NCBI GenBank assembly: GCA_015680905.1
Contig: CM027378.1
Location: 87,635,501 to 87,699,500 of the forward strand
DNA length: 64,000 bases
Direction of reading: 5' to 3'
DNA from: Coptis chinensis
Taxonomy: Eukaryota > Streptophyta > Magnoliopsida > Ranunculales > Ranunculaceae
Shown: positions 44,500 to 55,811 of the stretch, piece after piece
Layout: every line of letters starts with the position of its first letter
Position numbering within the stretch: the first letter of the stretch is position 1
Made by a program: the position numbers and the translations under genes
Notes under the pieces: generated by a model
What the model was told of the DNA's origin: nothing
What the model saw: only the letters and a program-made list of their open reading frames with translations
The model's database searches: none

Positions 44500-45142
44500 G
44501 GTTCCATGCACCTTAGGTGACAAATACACGGCTACTGCACTACTAGACCTAGGAGCTAGTGTGAACTTACTTCCATATTATTTATTTAAACAACTAGGTC
44601 TTCATGAGCTCAAACCTACCACCATGACTTTACAGTTAGCCGATCGTTCCATAAAGTATCCAAAAGGAATTGTGGAAAACGCCCTTATAAAAGTCCAAGA
44701 TTTCTTCTATCCCGTAGACTTTGTTATTTTGGATACGAAGTTGCATGTGATTCCATTCCGATCATCTTAGGACGCCCGCTCCTCATCGCTAATGCTCTCT
44801 TATTAACCGTCGAGATGGTTCCATGACCATGTCCTTCGAAATCTTTCGGTCGAGGTGAATGTGTTCAAGTTGATGAAACAACTTCCGAGCGACATTGATG
44901 GTGAGGTCAACAGATTGACAAATTTCTCGCAAGAGTATTTTACAAACTCTTTTCCTGAAGATGAAGTGTACCAATTTCTTTCCTTTAGCGAATCTGAATT
45001 TGAGGACGATGATTACACACAAGAAGTAAATGAGTTATTAGAGTCAGTACCATTATTTGACCCTACAACAGTGATGTCAAGTAACTTGATGATCATCAAT
45101 CTGCTTACTACATGGATGATGACCTTCCTCAAGAATCTTTAA
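44500..45142 (+). pseudogene. Retropepsin-like protease of element B, broken
   Basis: ATALLDLGASVNLLPYYLF holds the DLGAS active site, followed by LADRSIKYPKGIVENALI. A frame change near 44745 disrupts the ILGRP region. The linker to RT (44855-45142) is acidic (SESEFEDDD). Confidence 0.75.
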
Positions 45143-45149
45143 TACCCAC

Positions 45150-46779
45150 CCCCTGAATTAAAACCACTTCCTTCGAATTAAAATACGCATGACACCTTTG
45201 ATGTCGATGGTCGTCACCCAGTTATTATTTCTTCACAATTAACTGACGATCATGAAGCTCGTTTAATTAATGTCATTCAACAACATCGTTCTGCTATTGG
45301 ATGGTCCCTCGATGACATTAAAGGCATTGAACCTAATGTGTGCACCCATCGCATACACTGAAGAAAATGCTAAGACGTCAAGGAACCACAAATACGCCTA
45401 AACCCTACCATGAAAGATGTGGTTAGGGAGGAAGTGTTAAAATTACTAGATGCGGGTATTATTTACCCTATCTCTGATAGTGTTTGGGTGAGTCCTATAC
45501 ACATGGTTCCAAAGAAATCTGGCATTACAGTTGTGCGAAATGATAAAGATGAATGCATTTCCGCCCGTATCCCAAAGAAATGGCTTATATGCATTGACTA
45601 TCGCGAAACTTAATGCCGCCACTCGTAAGGATCACTTTCCACTTCCATTCATCGATCGATGCTCGAATGTTTAGCCATGCATGCCTATTACGCTTTCTTG
45701 ATGGTTATTCAGGTTATTTTCAGATAGTCATCGACCACCGATCAAGAAAAAAGACAACGCTCACCGTCCATTTGGTACATTTACATATAGATCGAATGCC
45801 TTTTGGCCTTTGCAATGCACCTCGGTACTTTTCAACGCTGCATGCTTCATATTTTCAGATATGGTTGAACGGTTTATGGAAGTATTCATGGACGACTTCT
45901 CAATTTATGGAGATTCTTTCGATAGTCGCCTATCATCAAATCTTGAAAAGGTCTTTACACGCCAGTGAAAAGAAAAACTTGTTCTTAATTGGGAAAAATG
46001 CCATTTCATGGTTACTAAAGGAATAGTTTTAGGACATATCGCTTTCAAAGGACGGAATCGAAGTCGACAAAGCTAAGATAGAAAAATTGCTTCACTTCCT
46101 ATACCAAAAACAGTTCGAGACATTCACGATTCTTAGGACACGCAGGTTTTCTATAGAGATTTATTCAAGATTTCTCAAAGGTTGCTAGACCTTTAACCAA
46201 TCTCCCCGCTTAAAGATGCCGCTTTTGATTTCAGTTTCAGCTTGCAAACAAGCCTTTGAGGTATTAAAACCGCGATTAACTACCGCCCCATAATTCAACC
46301 ACCGATTGGTCTAAACCTTTTGAATTAATGTGTGACGCGAAATTACTATGCTATTGAGCTGTACTAGGGCAACGCCAAGAAGATAAGCCGGTTGTCATTT
46401 ACTCCGAAAGTAAAACCCTTAATGAAGCTCAACGTAACTATACCACCACCGAGAAAGAGTTTCGCCCATTGTATATCGTTAGATAAGTTTCGGCCCTTAC
46501 CTAGTGGGTTCTCCAACTATTGTCTACACTGATCATGCGGCACTTCGTTATCTATTAGCGAAAAAAGATGCAAAACAAAGGTTGATCCGATGGATTCTCC
46601 TTTTGCAAGAGTTTACTCTCGAAATTAGAGATAAAAAAGGTAGCGAAAATGTGGTTGCAGACCATTTGTCAAGACTTGTCAGTGATGTTGATACTGATAC
46701 TGAACCTATCTGTGATTCCTTTCTAGATGAACACTTGTACTCTATTTTTTTCGGCCCCTTGGTACGCGGACATACATAG
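45150..46779 (+). pseudogene. RT-RNase H of element B, multiply frameshifted
   Basis: Pieces in order: EEVLKLLDAGIIYPISDSVW and MVPKKSGITVV, RMPFGLCNAP, the catalytic box VFMDDFSIYG at about 45880-45915 (unmutated, unlike element A, but out of frame with its neighbours), then RNase [21 protein letters not shown] and [20 protein letters not shown]. More than six frame changes. Confidence 0.85.
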
Positions 46780-46824
46780 TAAATTACTTAGTTACCGAGG
46801 AAGTTCCTTTATCTTGGTCTCAGA

Positions 46825-48010
46825 ATGACCGAAAAAGTTTTTATCCACTCGCGAAATTCTATTTCGGATGATCCCTACCTCTTCAAGTATTGTTCGGACC
46901 AACTAATTAAGCCAAGTTGCATTCCCGACCGGGAACACAACGATGTGTTATCCTTCCGCCATGAACAATCTTGTGGTGGTCATTTTAGTGGTAAGAAAAC
47001 TGCGCCAAGGTACTACAATGTGGTTTTTATTGGCCAACACTGTTTAGAGATGCACATGAGCATTGCAAAGCATGCAATCGTTGCCGCCAGCTTAGGTCGC
47101 ATTACTCAACGCAATATGATGCCCTTAAATCCCATTCTAATTGTGGAAATCTTTGATGTATGGGGCATCGACTTCATGGGTCCATTTCCAAATTCTCATG
47201 GCTTCCTATACATACTTGTAGCAGTTGACTATGTGTCAAAATGGATTGAGGCATTGGCATGTCGTGGTTAACGATCATAAAACGGTCGCTTTTGTTTGTA
47301 AAAGAAAATATTTTCTCTCGATTTGGTGTTCCAAAAGCTATAATTAGTGACGGGGAAAACATTTCGCAATAAATTTTTGAATCATTAGTAAAGAAATATG
47401 GAGTCACGCACAAAGTGGCAACTCCGTATCATCCTCAAACCGATTGGTCAAGTAGAAGTCTCTAATCGAGAAATAAAATCCATTTTGGAAAAAACTGTCA
47501 ATCCATCTAGGAAAGATCGGTCTCTACGATTATCCGATGCCTTGTGGGCATACGTAATGCCTTTTAACACACCTATAGGGATGTCTCTCAGATCGCCTCG
47601 CTTTTGGAAAACCTTGTCATTTGCCGGTTGAACTTGAGCACCGTGCTCTATGGGCCATCAAAACCTCAATTATAACACTAACGCGGCGCTTAAAAGAGAA
47701 AATTACGCTTAAATGAGCTTGAGGAAATTCAGAGTGATGCCTATGATCTCTCGAATCCTATAAAGCCAACATGAAAAGAGTGCATGACAAGCACATATTT
47801 CAAAAAAAGAGTTCAAAGTCGGCCAAAAGTTTTGATGTACAACTCAAGATTACACATTTTTCCGGAAAATTAAAACTTGATGGTCCGGTCCTTTCATCGT
47901 TCTCTCGCTGTCCCCCTTATGGGGCTATCTCCGTGGAAAAACGTAAATGATGGTAGCGAATTTCAAGTAAATGGCCGGTATGTAAACATTATCATGAGTT
48001 GCGCTCCGGA
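46825..48010 (+). pseudogene. Integrase of element B, frameshifted
   Basis: The zinc-finger end [15 protein letters not shown] and the core start [20 protein letters not shown] are in one frame to 47271. The second half ([26 protein letters not shown]) is in others. The C-terminal domain is visible only as KLDGPVLS-like scraps to about 48010. Confidence 0.8.
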
Positions 48011-48214
48011 TGTCGAAGAGACTCTTCTAAATGATCCAAATTTTACACAGGGCTAATAGATTCGGCCGGTGTACTTCGCTCCATGTATTTAAACAGAAAA
48101 GTATGCCATTAGGGTAGCCGGCCCTCTTCTATTTTCTTTTCTAAAAATCCCTAGTGTGTGGTTGCAAGCCTTAACCTTAGTCCACAAAAACTCTATTTCA
48201 GAACGAAAGTATAA

Positions 48215-48562
48215 ATGTCTTCGATAATCGAAAGCAAACGCGTGCCTCCGTGAAAACAATGGGTACCAAAAATTTCAACTCCTTCTTTCTCCTCCCTTTT
48301 CTATTCTCTTCCTCGCGAACTCCAACTCATCATTTGGTCCAAATCTCACCCATCTCGAATTGGTAATGGTCGTAGTACTTTTGCTCGAAAGTGACGAGCG
48401 AAAAGGATGGGGTGGTGTATGAACTGTCAAACTCTTTTCTGTCCAGGTCTTGATCTTTTATCCGAGATGAGCCGGTATAAGGTATATTATTGTCTGACAC
48501 CAGCTCAACAGGATAAACTTCGTCATCGTCCCGTTGCTCCAACAGGTTGGGATTCGTCTTGA
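48215..48562 (+). CDS. Conserved 115-residue Cys-containing ORF (element B copy)
   Basis: Exactly 348 bp, as in element A, with no indel in a region otherwise full of them. Shared blocks: MSS..ESKR start, SLFYSLPRELQLIIW, the basic RAKR before MGWCMNCQTLFC, KVYYCLTPAQQDKLRHRPVA and PTGWDSS end. All four Cys (68, 71, 76, 93) are kept. Two in-frame TGA codons, at 48251 and 48392; the latter aligns with CGA in element A. The non-coding run-up (GTGTGTGGTTGCAAGC, then TTAACCTTAGTCCAC) is also conserved, ending GTATAA directly before the ATG in both. Confidence 0.65.
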
Positions 48563-48688
48563 GGATCTGACGTTAAAAGATTCACATTCGTCTTGAGGAT
48601 CTGACGTTAAAAGACTCACATTCGTCTTGAGGATCTGACGTTAAAAGACTCACATTCGTCTTGAGGATCTGACGTAAAAAGACTCAAC
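48553..48688 (+). repeat. 34-bp tandem repeat, four units, TGACGT core
   Basis: Four units of TTCGTCTTGAGGATCTGACG plus TTAAAAGACT and four more bases. Same position as the three-unit 33-bp array of element A; the last unit has a one-base change (GTAAAAAG). Confidence 0.9.
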
Positions 48689-48956
48689 ATGTATATACTC
48701 GTTTTGTTTTATTAGCACCCAGAATGGTGCCCAAAGAGAGTCGTGTATGCACCATCCGAATTTCCTAGTTCGTGACGGGGCAATGGATTCCACCGTGCCA
48801 ACCCCCGATCGTTTTCTATGTGGATCAAGCTTCGGGCGGTTTGAGGCTATACCATATGTACTAAGGGTAATATTATTATTAGACCATTGCACATTGGTCA
48901 AAGATGGTACCGTATTGAACCCTAGGCCCCCAAAACATAAAGGATAAGCCACAGTC

Positions 48957-48983
48957 TGGCTGGATTGGGTTCGCCCAGAGCCG
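48957..48983 (+). other. Conserved stem-loop (element B)
   Basis: GGCT-GGAT-TGGG-TTCG-CCCA-G-AGCC: an inner 4-bp stem closed by a TTCG tetraloop inside an outer 4-bp stem. Homologous to 18600-18628. Confidence 0.55.
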
Positions 48984-49329
48984 ACATGAAAGTTGCCCGA
49001 AAGTTAAAGGTTGTGATGTGTTGTTTTATTTGGATTTCCGGTGTTCTTGACACATTCTTCTCGACTTGTACATTTGTATATAAAAGTGTAAATAAATAAA
49101 AACAAAAAAAAAATGTTTGAATGTGATTTTTTTCATATTTTAGTGGATGACATTTTTAATGTTGATCGTTTCGATATCTCATCCGTTCAATTTGGAGTTG
49201 AAACGAATCGAATTTCCACGTTTGAAATTTCAGAACATTTCGGAACATAAGGGGAATTTATATAATTCATTTGTGCTTGAGCCAAAATTTTGACCCGACC
49301 CAAAAATCAAAAATCCGGGTACAAAGCCC

Positions 49330-49398
49330 AACGGCCTGATCCAAACGGTCAGATGCCAACGGTCAGATGCCCAACGGTCAGAAATCTACTTATAAATA
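49330..49398 (+). promoter_or_regulatory. Putative internal promoter: four MSA-like boxes plus TATA box (element B)
   Basis: AACGG at 49330, 49344, 49358 and 49373 (spacing 14-15), the last as CCCAACGGTCA, a full match to YCYAACGGYYA. TATAAATA follows at 49391-49398, 91 bp before the micro-ORF start. Parallel to 20643-20724 in element A, while the sequence between the boxes has diverged. Confidence 0.6.
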
Positions 49399-49481
49399 CA
49401 ACTCTCCTTTCCACTTTCACTCATTCCCTTCTCTCACTCTTCACAAATTCTTCTTCACAAATTTTCAATTCCTTGAACATA

Positions 49482-49613
49482 ATGAATCAAATAGACCGAT
49501 GGAAAAAGGAGCAACGCGAATGGGCTATCACATTAATCGTGATAACAAAGTTGTTTATCATTATTCTCTTGTCACTCATGCATAACATGATCCGAACATC
49601 TAGATCTATGTAA
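49482..49613 (+). CDS. 43-residue single-pass membrane micro-ORF (element B)
   Basis: Begins MNQIDRWKKEQREWA (charged, amphipathic) followed by a hydrophobic run ITLIVITKLFIIILLSLM and a short basic tail (RTSRSM). Gap-free homologue of 20820-20939 in element A. Intact, unlike everything upstream in this element except the 348-bp frame. Start chosen as the first ATG after the TATA box. Confidence 0.6.
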   Translation: MNQIDRWKKEQREWAITLIVITKLFIIILLSLMHNMIRTSRSM

Positions 49614-49748
49614 CCGTTTTTTTTTTTCTGATTTTCATTTTGTATATTAGTATGGTGTGTTAAATAATTCTCACACATTTGTATGCGGTTACGATTAAAT
49701 GGAGAAGTTCCAGATTAAATATTTGTGTATATTAGTTGTCTTTTCCTC

Positions 49749-49818
<70 letters not shown>

Positions 49819-50210
49819 AATAATAATAATAATAATAAGTAAATAAATAAACAAACCATAACAAAGAAAGGCCATCCAAAACTCACCAAAATAATTAATG
49901 GATACACATAGTGTTCAGAGAAAATCACAAGACGCTACAAGGTACACATAACACTTGTCACACATGCACTTCGATTATTCTATCCATATTCTATTACTGA
50001 GTTATGATCATCATTTCTGAAATTACGTGTAAGTTTAACTACCCTGTGAAACTTTTCTCCGTATTTTCTAAACATTAAACCATCTCATTAATTGTATTTG
50101 GATATCTGACATGACAAAGACTTACTGTGGATCCCCTATAATGCTGTTCATAATCACATGGGTCATTAAATACACTTGGACTCCATATTGGTATAGCCTC
50201 ATAGATTGCC
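49614..50210 (+). other. Spacer with AT and ATA microsatellites (element B)
   Basis: Non-coding, with (AT)n at about 49758-49811 and (ATA)n right after, followed by AT-rich sequence. Confidence 0.5.
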
Positions 50211-50218
50211 TATAAATC
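50211..50218 (+). promoter_or_regulatory. TATA box upstream of paralogue 2 (element B)
   Basis: TATAAATC after GCC, 62 bp before the ATG at 50273; matches the position in element A. Confidence 0.4.
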
Positions 50219-50272
50219 TCTTCTTTTTAAGCCATTCTTATTCATACAATTTTCACTATCCTTCCCTCAGTA

Positions 50273-51290
50273 ATGACTCAACCAAGAAAAATAACGGCAG
50301 AGAAAGACTACCTAAAAACTTTCGAAGAAGGTCGGTTTTCTCCTTATTTTGACACCGAAAGCATACGTCGCGGATGGACGCCTCTTCTATATCATTCAGC
50401 AGCTAGTTATTCCCGAGAATTGGTTTTGATGTTCTACCAATTTAGCGGATATGAAGATGGAAAATTCTACTTCAATGCCTATGGACAATGATTGGAATTG
50501 AATAAGGAAATGATCTCCGACATACTTCAAATCCCAATAAAAACACAGGAGTCCCTTGTTCAAGAGTCATCATTCGATTCCGCAAAAACTTTATCATGAG
50601 CTACCAGATCTCATGGCGACGCCGAAAAATACACATCACATGGTTCTTCAACGCTTTTGAAACGTAATCAACGTGTTGTGCTCCAATCGGGTTGGGACAT
50701 AATGTGGTAGGTACATCACACTAATCGAGGAAGTCACAAAGCCTCAACTTCACCTACTTTGGATTTTGCAAACTCAACGAGATGATTTTTGTCTAATCCA
50801 ACACCTCTGGAACGTAATCACCAAGAAAAAAAGAAGGTCAGCACCTCTACCCACTTTGGTAACGCAGATTATGATGCGTTGGGGTTATCCAATAATTTCT
50901 CCAGACACCCCTTCAAAGAGCATATATAAAGGTACTTCAAAACAGACTACTTCGTTGGTTTTGGACCCCGATACTCGATAGATGAAAGCGTAACACCCCA
51001 AGCTCAAATTCTCACCATTTATTTGATGAAAATGTCATGTCAATATTATTAATCCCATGGAAGGCATTAAACTTCTTCATCGTGGGTTTGAGGGAACTAC
51101 ACGCCGTCGAATATCATCATCACAACTCTTCGTGATTTCCAAGATCGCCAAGCAACGCATGATGTTGAACAGAGGAGATCTTGGAAAATCATTCTCAATC
51201 CTTGCAAAATCACGCCTCCTAATGGAAAATCAAACTGTACTCTCGCCGACCAAGGGGACATTCAGATGCACCGCCAACAAATAGAAGACC
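50273..51290 (+). pseudogene. Athila 3' ORF, paralogue 2, element B
   Basis: Intact for 72 codons (YLKTFEEGRFSPYFDTESI, RRGWTPLLYHSAASYSRELV) then a TGA at 50489-50491. Further pieces (QHLWNVITKKKRRSAPLPT; MEGIKLLHRG) follow in other frames. Homologous to 21291-22298. Confidence 0.65.
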
Positions 51291-51579
51291 TAAACAGCTT
51301 TGGTGCAAAATATGCATCTCCAAGAGCAATATAAGAATCCATGATATTACTAAGTCAATAAGTATATAATCATCTATGTTATTACGTTTTCCGCCCTTAC
51401 TATGTATTTTGTCTTATCTTTTTGTCTTCTTTTGTATGCAATGCTTAATAGGATTGTCATCATTTCCATTGTGACTAATATAATTTTAACATGTGCTACA
51501 GAGGGTCTATTTTCTTACATACTCATTTTTCCATCCAAATGGCCTGTAGATCGTTACCCATTTCTTTACTTCATCCACC

Positions 51580-52560
51580 ATGGCATCTTCATCAAACATT
51601 GCATCTTCATCATCCATGGTACCTCCCAAACTCATTCCCCGAAAGCAATCCTTTCAGTCTATGATGGATTCCAATGCCTATGGCCATCTCTTCCATGATT
51701 ACATCACAAACATTGGGTGGTCTTCCCTAATTCTTCAACCCCGACCAAACTTATTCTCCGAAGTTTAGTCGCATACTTTTATGCTAATATGGATGACACA
51801 CCAAAGATTCAACCATGCATGGTTTCTACTTAGACGGGTTCACAATCCGAAGTTGGTGACACACCTCATATCTTTTATGAACAACAACTTGCCCTATCTT
51901 TGGACCTTCCATACCACTTAACCCGGCGCATCTTGGCAAAGACATCTATCATAATTCTTACAATTCCTTTCAGTGGCAAGCGTTTCCACGACTCTTTATG
52001 GTGATGGTCTTGAGATCAAACGAGAAGGAGATGGCCATGTGCCATGGCGCAACATCACCATTCCATTAGCAAGCATGACCATGAACATGGGGACTGCAAT
52101 GTTATTTGTACTCCTAAACATTATGGGAGATTGGCATTTTTCTACCGCCAATGAGGCCGCTTATGCGTTGTATTCATTACTAGCTCGCTCGGTCATGCAT
52201 TATTTAACATTTTAGGTTGTGTTATCTCCAAATGAAAACGAGCTCGCGACTTTTCAGATCGTAAGATATACTTTTACCAACCACCGCTTGCGGATCATGA
52301 AGACACATTTCCCACGTTTGCACCACTTTTCATGATCGGGTCAAGGTAGATTCCATGTGCCCAAAGAAACGTAATCATTCGCCATTGAGGTTTCATCAAT
52401 GGAAGCGTCCCGCCGATACCTAAGGCATGTTCGATGTTACCCAAAGGACCTAAAAAGATGAAGACCAATTTGAGGGAATCCGAGACAAAGAATGGGCAGA
52501 AATTTGGCGACTATTATCTATTGGCGCGATGCTAAGGAAATGCATTTCCTTAAAGAGGAT
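51580..52560 (+). pseudogene. Athila 3' ORF, paralogue 3, element B
   Basis: Ser-rich start, then PPKLIPRKQSFQSMMDSNAY and YGHLFHDYITNIGWSSLIL. A stop at 51766-51768 and frame changes follow. The conserved hydrophobic block ITIPLASMTMNMGTAMLFVL then LNIMGDWHFSTAN is at 52045-52155. Homologous to 22548-23210. Confidence 0.65.
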
Positions 52561-52821
52561 GCCCGACCTTCACGCCCCCGGATGGTGGTAAACTCGAGTT
52601 TGCCATTGTACATATATCTAGCAAAACCTTCGCTTGGTGTGCTATTATTTTTCATGTTTCGTATGCTATGGTTCATTATTTCGGTGGTATGTTTAGTGTG
52701 CTATTGAACATTTACTTGTTCTTTTCCTAATATATTATGATCTCCAATCTCTCGTCCAAAGAATCTAGCCCTAATTTTGCTCACGGTTCTCGTGTACTTT
52801 CTCTCTTTAATTATTGATCCT

Positions 52822-54308
52822 TCGAGGACTAAGCATCATTCTCGTTTGGGGGTGCTTTAAACCCTCAGAGCAAAAAATTAGGCATCTTGTAGCCTATATA
52901 TAGTTTTTATTTTCATATTAATAATTGTACTTAGTGACAAAGTCTTGTTTCCTTTTCAATGATGAAAATTGTCTAGAAATCTCACATTAGTATCCTAATT
53001 AGGATTTGTTTTAAGAAACTTTAGATAATAATGTGATGCAATAGTTTATACATCTTTTCATGAATATTCATGTAATCGAGTATCATTGATTGTACATAGC
53101 AAGAAGTTTCTCGAACCAACGGTTAGTTACTTAAACTATAAATCCTGTGAGAATCTAACCAAAAGCCTTGATATGAGTGATTTGTGTGTGATGACACAGG
53201 AGGAGTAGTTTTTCCGATTAGAGGAAATTACGATCTACTTACTTGATCACCACCAACCCTAGGCGCAGAATTTAGGCCTTCTTTGGATCGACATAGCTAA
53301 AAATTCTTACTGTTACAAATTTTACCGCTAGTCACTCCAATCGAACCGTTTCATCAAACCTTTCACTTTCACCAAAAAATCCTTACCCATTTATTAAACC
53401 AAATAAAAGAACCTACCTAAGTGATGAGTATGAGAAATAGGATGAAATGTGGAAAGAATAAAGATAAAGACTTGTCCCAAATAAAAGTCAGTTACTTGCT
53501 TCAGGAAAGGAAAATATAATCATGTTCTTAACCTTTATATATATATATATATATATATAAAGGCTTAAGAACAAGGTTGGAAAAACTCAGTTAGAAGAAG
53601 GAAAGGAAACAAGGATTTCTCTAGTGTAAATATATGAAGAACCTATTCTCTCATACTCGTAAATTTTGATTATCCATTTCCATTTTCTTGTACACTATCA
53701 CCTAAGCCCCACAATACCTAATAAAGACCTCTAGCTCAATTAGGAGTAGGGTGGTGTGATAATAAGTAGTAGACTTGATTGATCGACATCGGCTCCTCCT
53801 CGACCGTCATTGAGATGTAGGAAACGTGTGCCCACCGCACCTTTGGAGTTAACAAAACCCGAAAGTGGTAAAATTTTGAGTGAAATTGTGTTTCGACACA
53901 TACCGTGAGAACCCATTTAGGTACGCCTCCAAGGGATCCGAAACAACCCTCGCTAGTATATTTCAATGAAAAGTTCACTGCATGAATAATCATATGTAGA
54001 TGTTTTAATTATTGAATACATATTAACTTGAGTTTCAAAGAAATCAATCCTCGCTCCCCGCTAAGGAGGTGTATGGATATCCGAGATTAATTTAGGAAAC
54101 GAAGTTTCACATCGAAGTTGTTGTAGTATAAATGAAGTTTGTGAGTATCTTTTCTCGAAAACTCTCACGAGGCTATAACTCGGCCCACTAGGGAATTCCT
54201 AGTGGTTTAAGGCCTTGTTGCATATGGTCAATGCAACCGCATCTCTGCTAAACGAAATTAGTTTTAGGACTACACATTTTTGGCCACTTATCTATTTTTA
54301 GTGTCTCT
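52822..54308 (+). other. Internal polypurine-like site and conserved non-coding 3' region (element B)
   Basis: Begins with TCGAGGACTAAGC and GTTTGGGGG (52844-52852), then about 1.46 kb alignable with 23737-25235 of element A. It contains a TA microsatellite at about 53534-53558. No credible gene. Confidence 0.55.
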
Positions 54309-54309
54309 T

Positions 54310-54348
54310 CTTTGCTTGAGGACAAGCAAAGTGTCGTTTGGGGTAATG
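54310..54348 (+). other. Stem-loop and polypurine tract before the 3' LTR (element B)
   Basis: The 22-nt hairpin (54310-54331) is identical to that of element A. GTTTGGGGTAATG then leads into the LTR. Confidence 0.8.
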
Positions 54349-55108
54349 TGATAAGCACCCAAAAGTGTATTATGAAACCCCATTGAGACATATAAATTTG
54401 GTTAATTATGTGTTTAATAATCATGAAATAAATATGTTTTCATACTTTTGCAGGTATTTGCAGTAAACATAGAAATATTGGTTAAACCTGAAATAAAACA
54501 CGAGAAACGGCATATATACGAATTCTTCCAAATCCACACAGAAGCATCAAACTTCCAAAGCTCCTACCTCTCGAACCAGGACTCCGAATGCGACACGAGA
54601 GATGCTCAGACAATCAGGGCGATGAACTCTACGTATAGGCGGGAAATTATAACATTACCCAAAATACCGGACCGCCACTGGACTGCACATGGACCCACTA
54701 TGCAGGGCCACAAGATTGGATGAGTCATCAATCATGGAGCATGTCAAGACAAAGATAACAAATTATTGGTGCAAAGTTGACACCTTGCATGTAATAAATT
54801 AGATTAGGTGTTAATAGTGAAAAAAAAGGCAAGGTGTCACTTTGTTTTAATGTGGTGGATAAAAATTCATTAATGTGGTTTGATAATTCACGTGGGAGGA
54901 AATGAGATTTCTCTCAAATGGAGAAGAAATTAGACAAGGGTGGGGGACACTCCATTTACTCCCTTGACTTATTTTCCTCACATGGCATTATTTTAGTTCC
55001 TTAGTGAAAGAAATGTTAAGTTAGTTTTTATTAGAAAGCTTGTAATAGTTTTAATGGAGGAACACTTGTTTCTTCTAGAAAATTAAATAGAAGTGAGTTT
55101 GATTGTTT

Positions 55109-55154
<46 letters not shown>

Positions 55155-55811
55155 GTGTTTTTTTTTAGTTTATAAATCCTTGTCCCAAGGATCATGAGCT
55201 AACTTCCCCTTTGGGGAGTTAATCCAACTCATGTGAGGGTAAATCAATTTTTGTTGGTTTGATAGGTTGTTAGGAAGAACAACTAGCTCTACACCCTATC
55301 CCAAAATGATAGTTGGTGTAGTGTCTAGTTAGGAATCAAAACAATGAGCTTAGAGATAAGTCATTGTTTAGTTCCACTTGCTAGCATGTGTGAGCTCTTA
55401 AGTGAGCCATACATGCTAGGGATCAAATCTTTTCTTCCATTAGGGGCTTGTCTATGAGTCTAGGAAGGATCAAATAACCTTTTTCAAATCAACAACTAAT
55501 GATAGTTCACATGAGGAGGATTAACTCTCCACCTTTTCTTTCAAATCTCTATTTTGGTATTAAGTGCATGTTTTCAACTTTAATGTCTTTCTTAATGTTT
55601 GTGTAGGAAGGAAATCCTAGCTTAAATATTATAACCTTACTCCTTAGTTCCCTTAATTGTAACATCCAATTTGTAGTTGTTCTAAACTTTAGGTTAGTTC
55701 GAATCCTTATTCAAACTCTATGAAACGAAGATCGTGAGTAAGGAACCTTGAGTGCTTCTGCATCAATTTAGAGAGTTCAAAACTTTAAGTAGTAGTAACA
55801 AGCATATATCA
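54349..55811 (+). repeat. 3' LTR of element B
   Basis: 1463 bp, TGATAAGCACCC...ATATATCA. CT microsatellite of about 19 units at 55113-55150. Confidence 0.93.

Larger units (their letters stand above)
39348..55811 (+). mobile_element. Athila-type Ty3/gypsy retrotransposon B, full length
   Basis: 16.5 kb with LTRs at 39348-40853 and 54349-55811 and a perfect 5-bp duplication CTTAC (39343-39347 and 55812-55816). Gene order and 3' architecture match element A, but the LTRs belong to a different family sharing only short blocks with A (TGATAARCACCCAAAA start, GTGTTTAATAAT, CATGAGCTAA). Its coding region is far more frameshifted than that of A, although its two LTRs are very alike. Confidence 0.95.
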
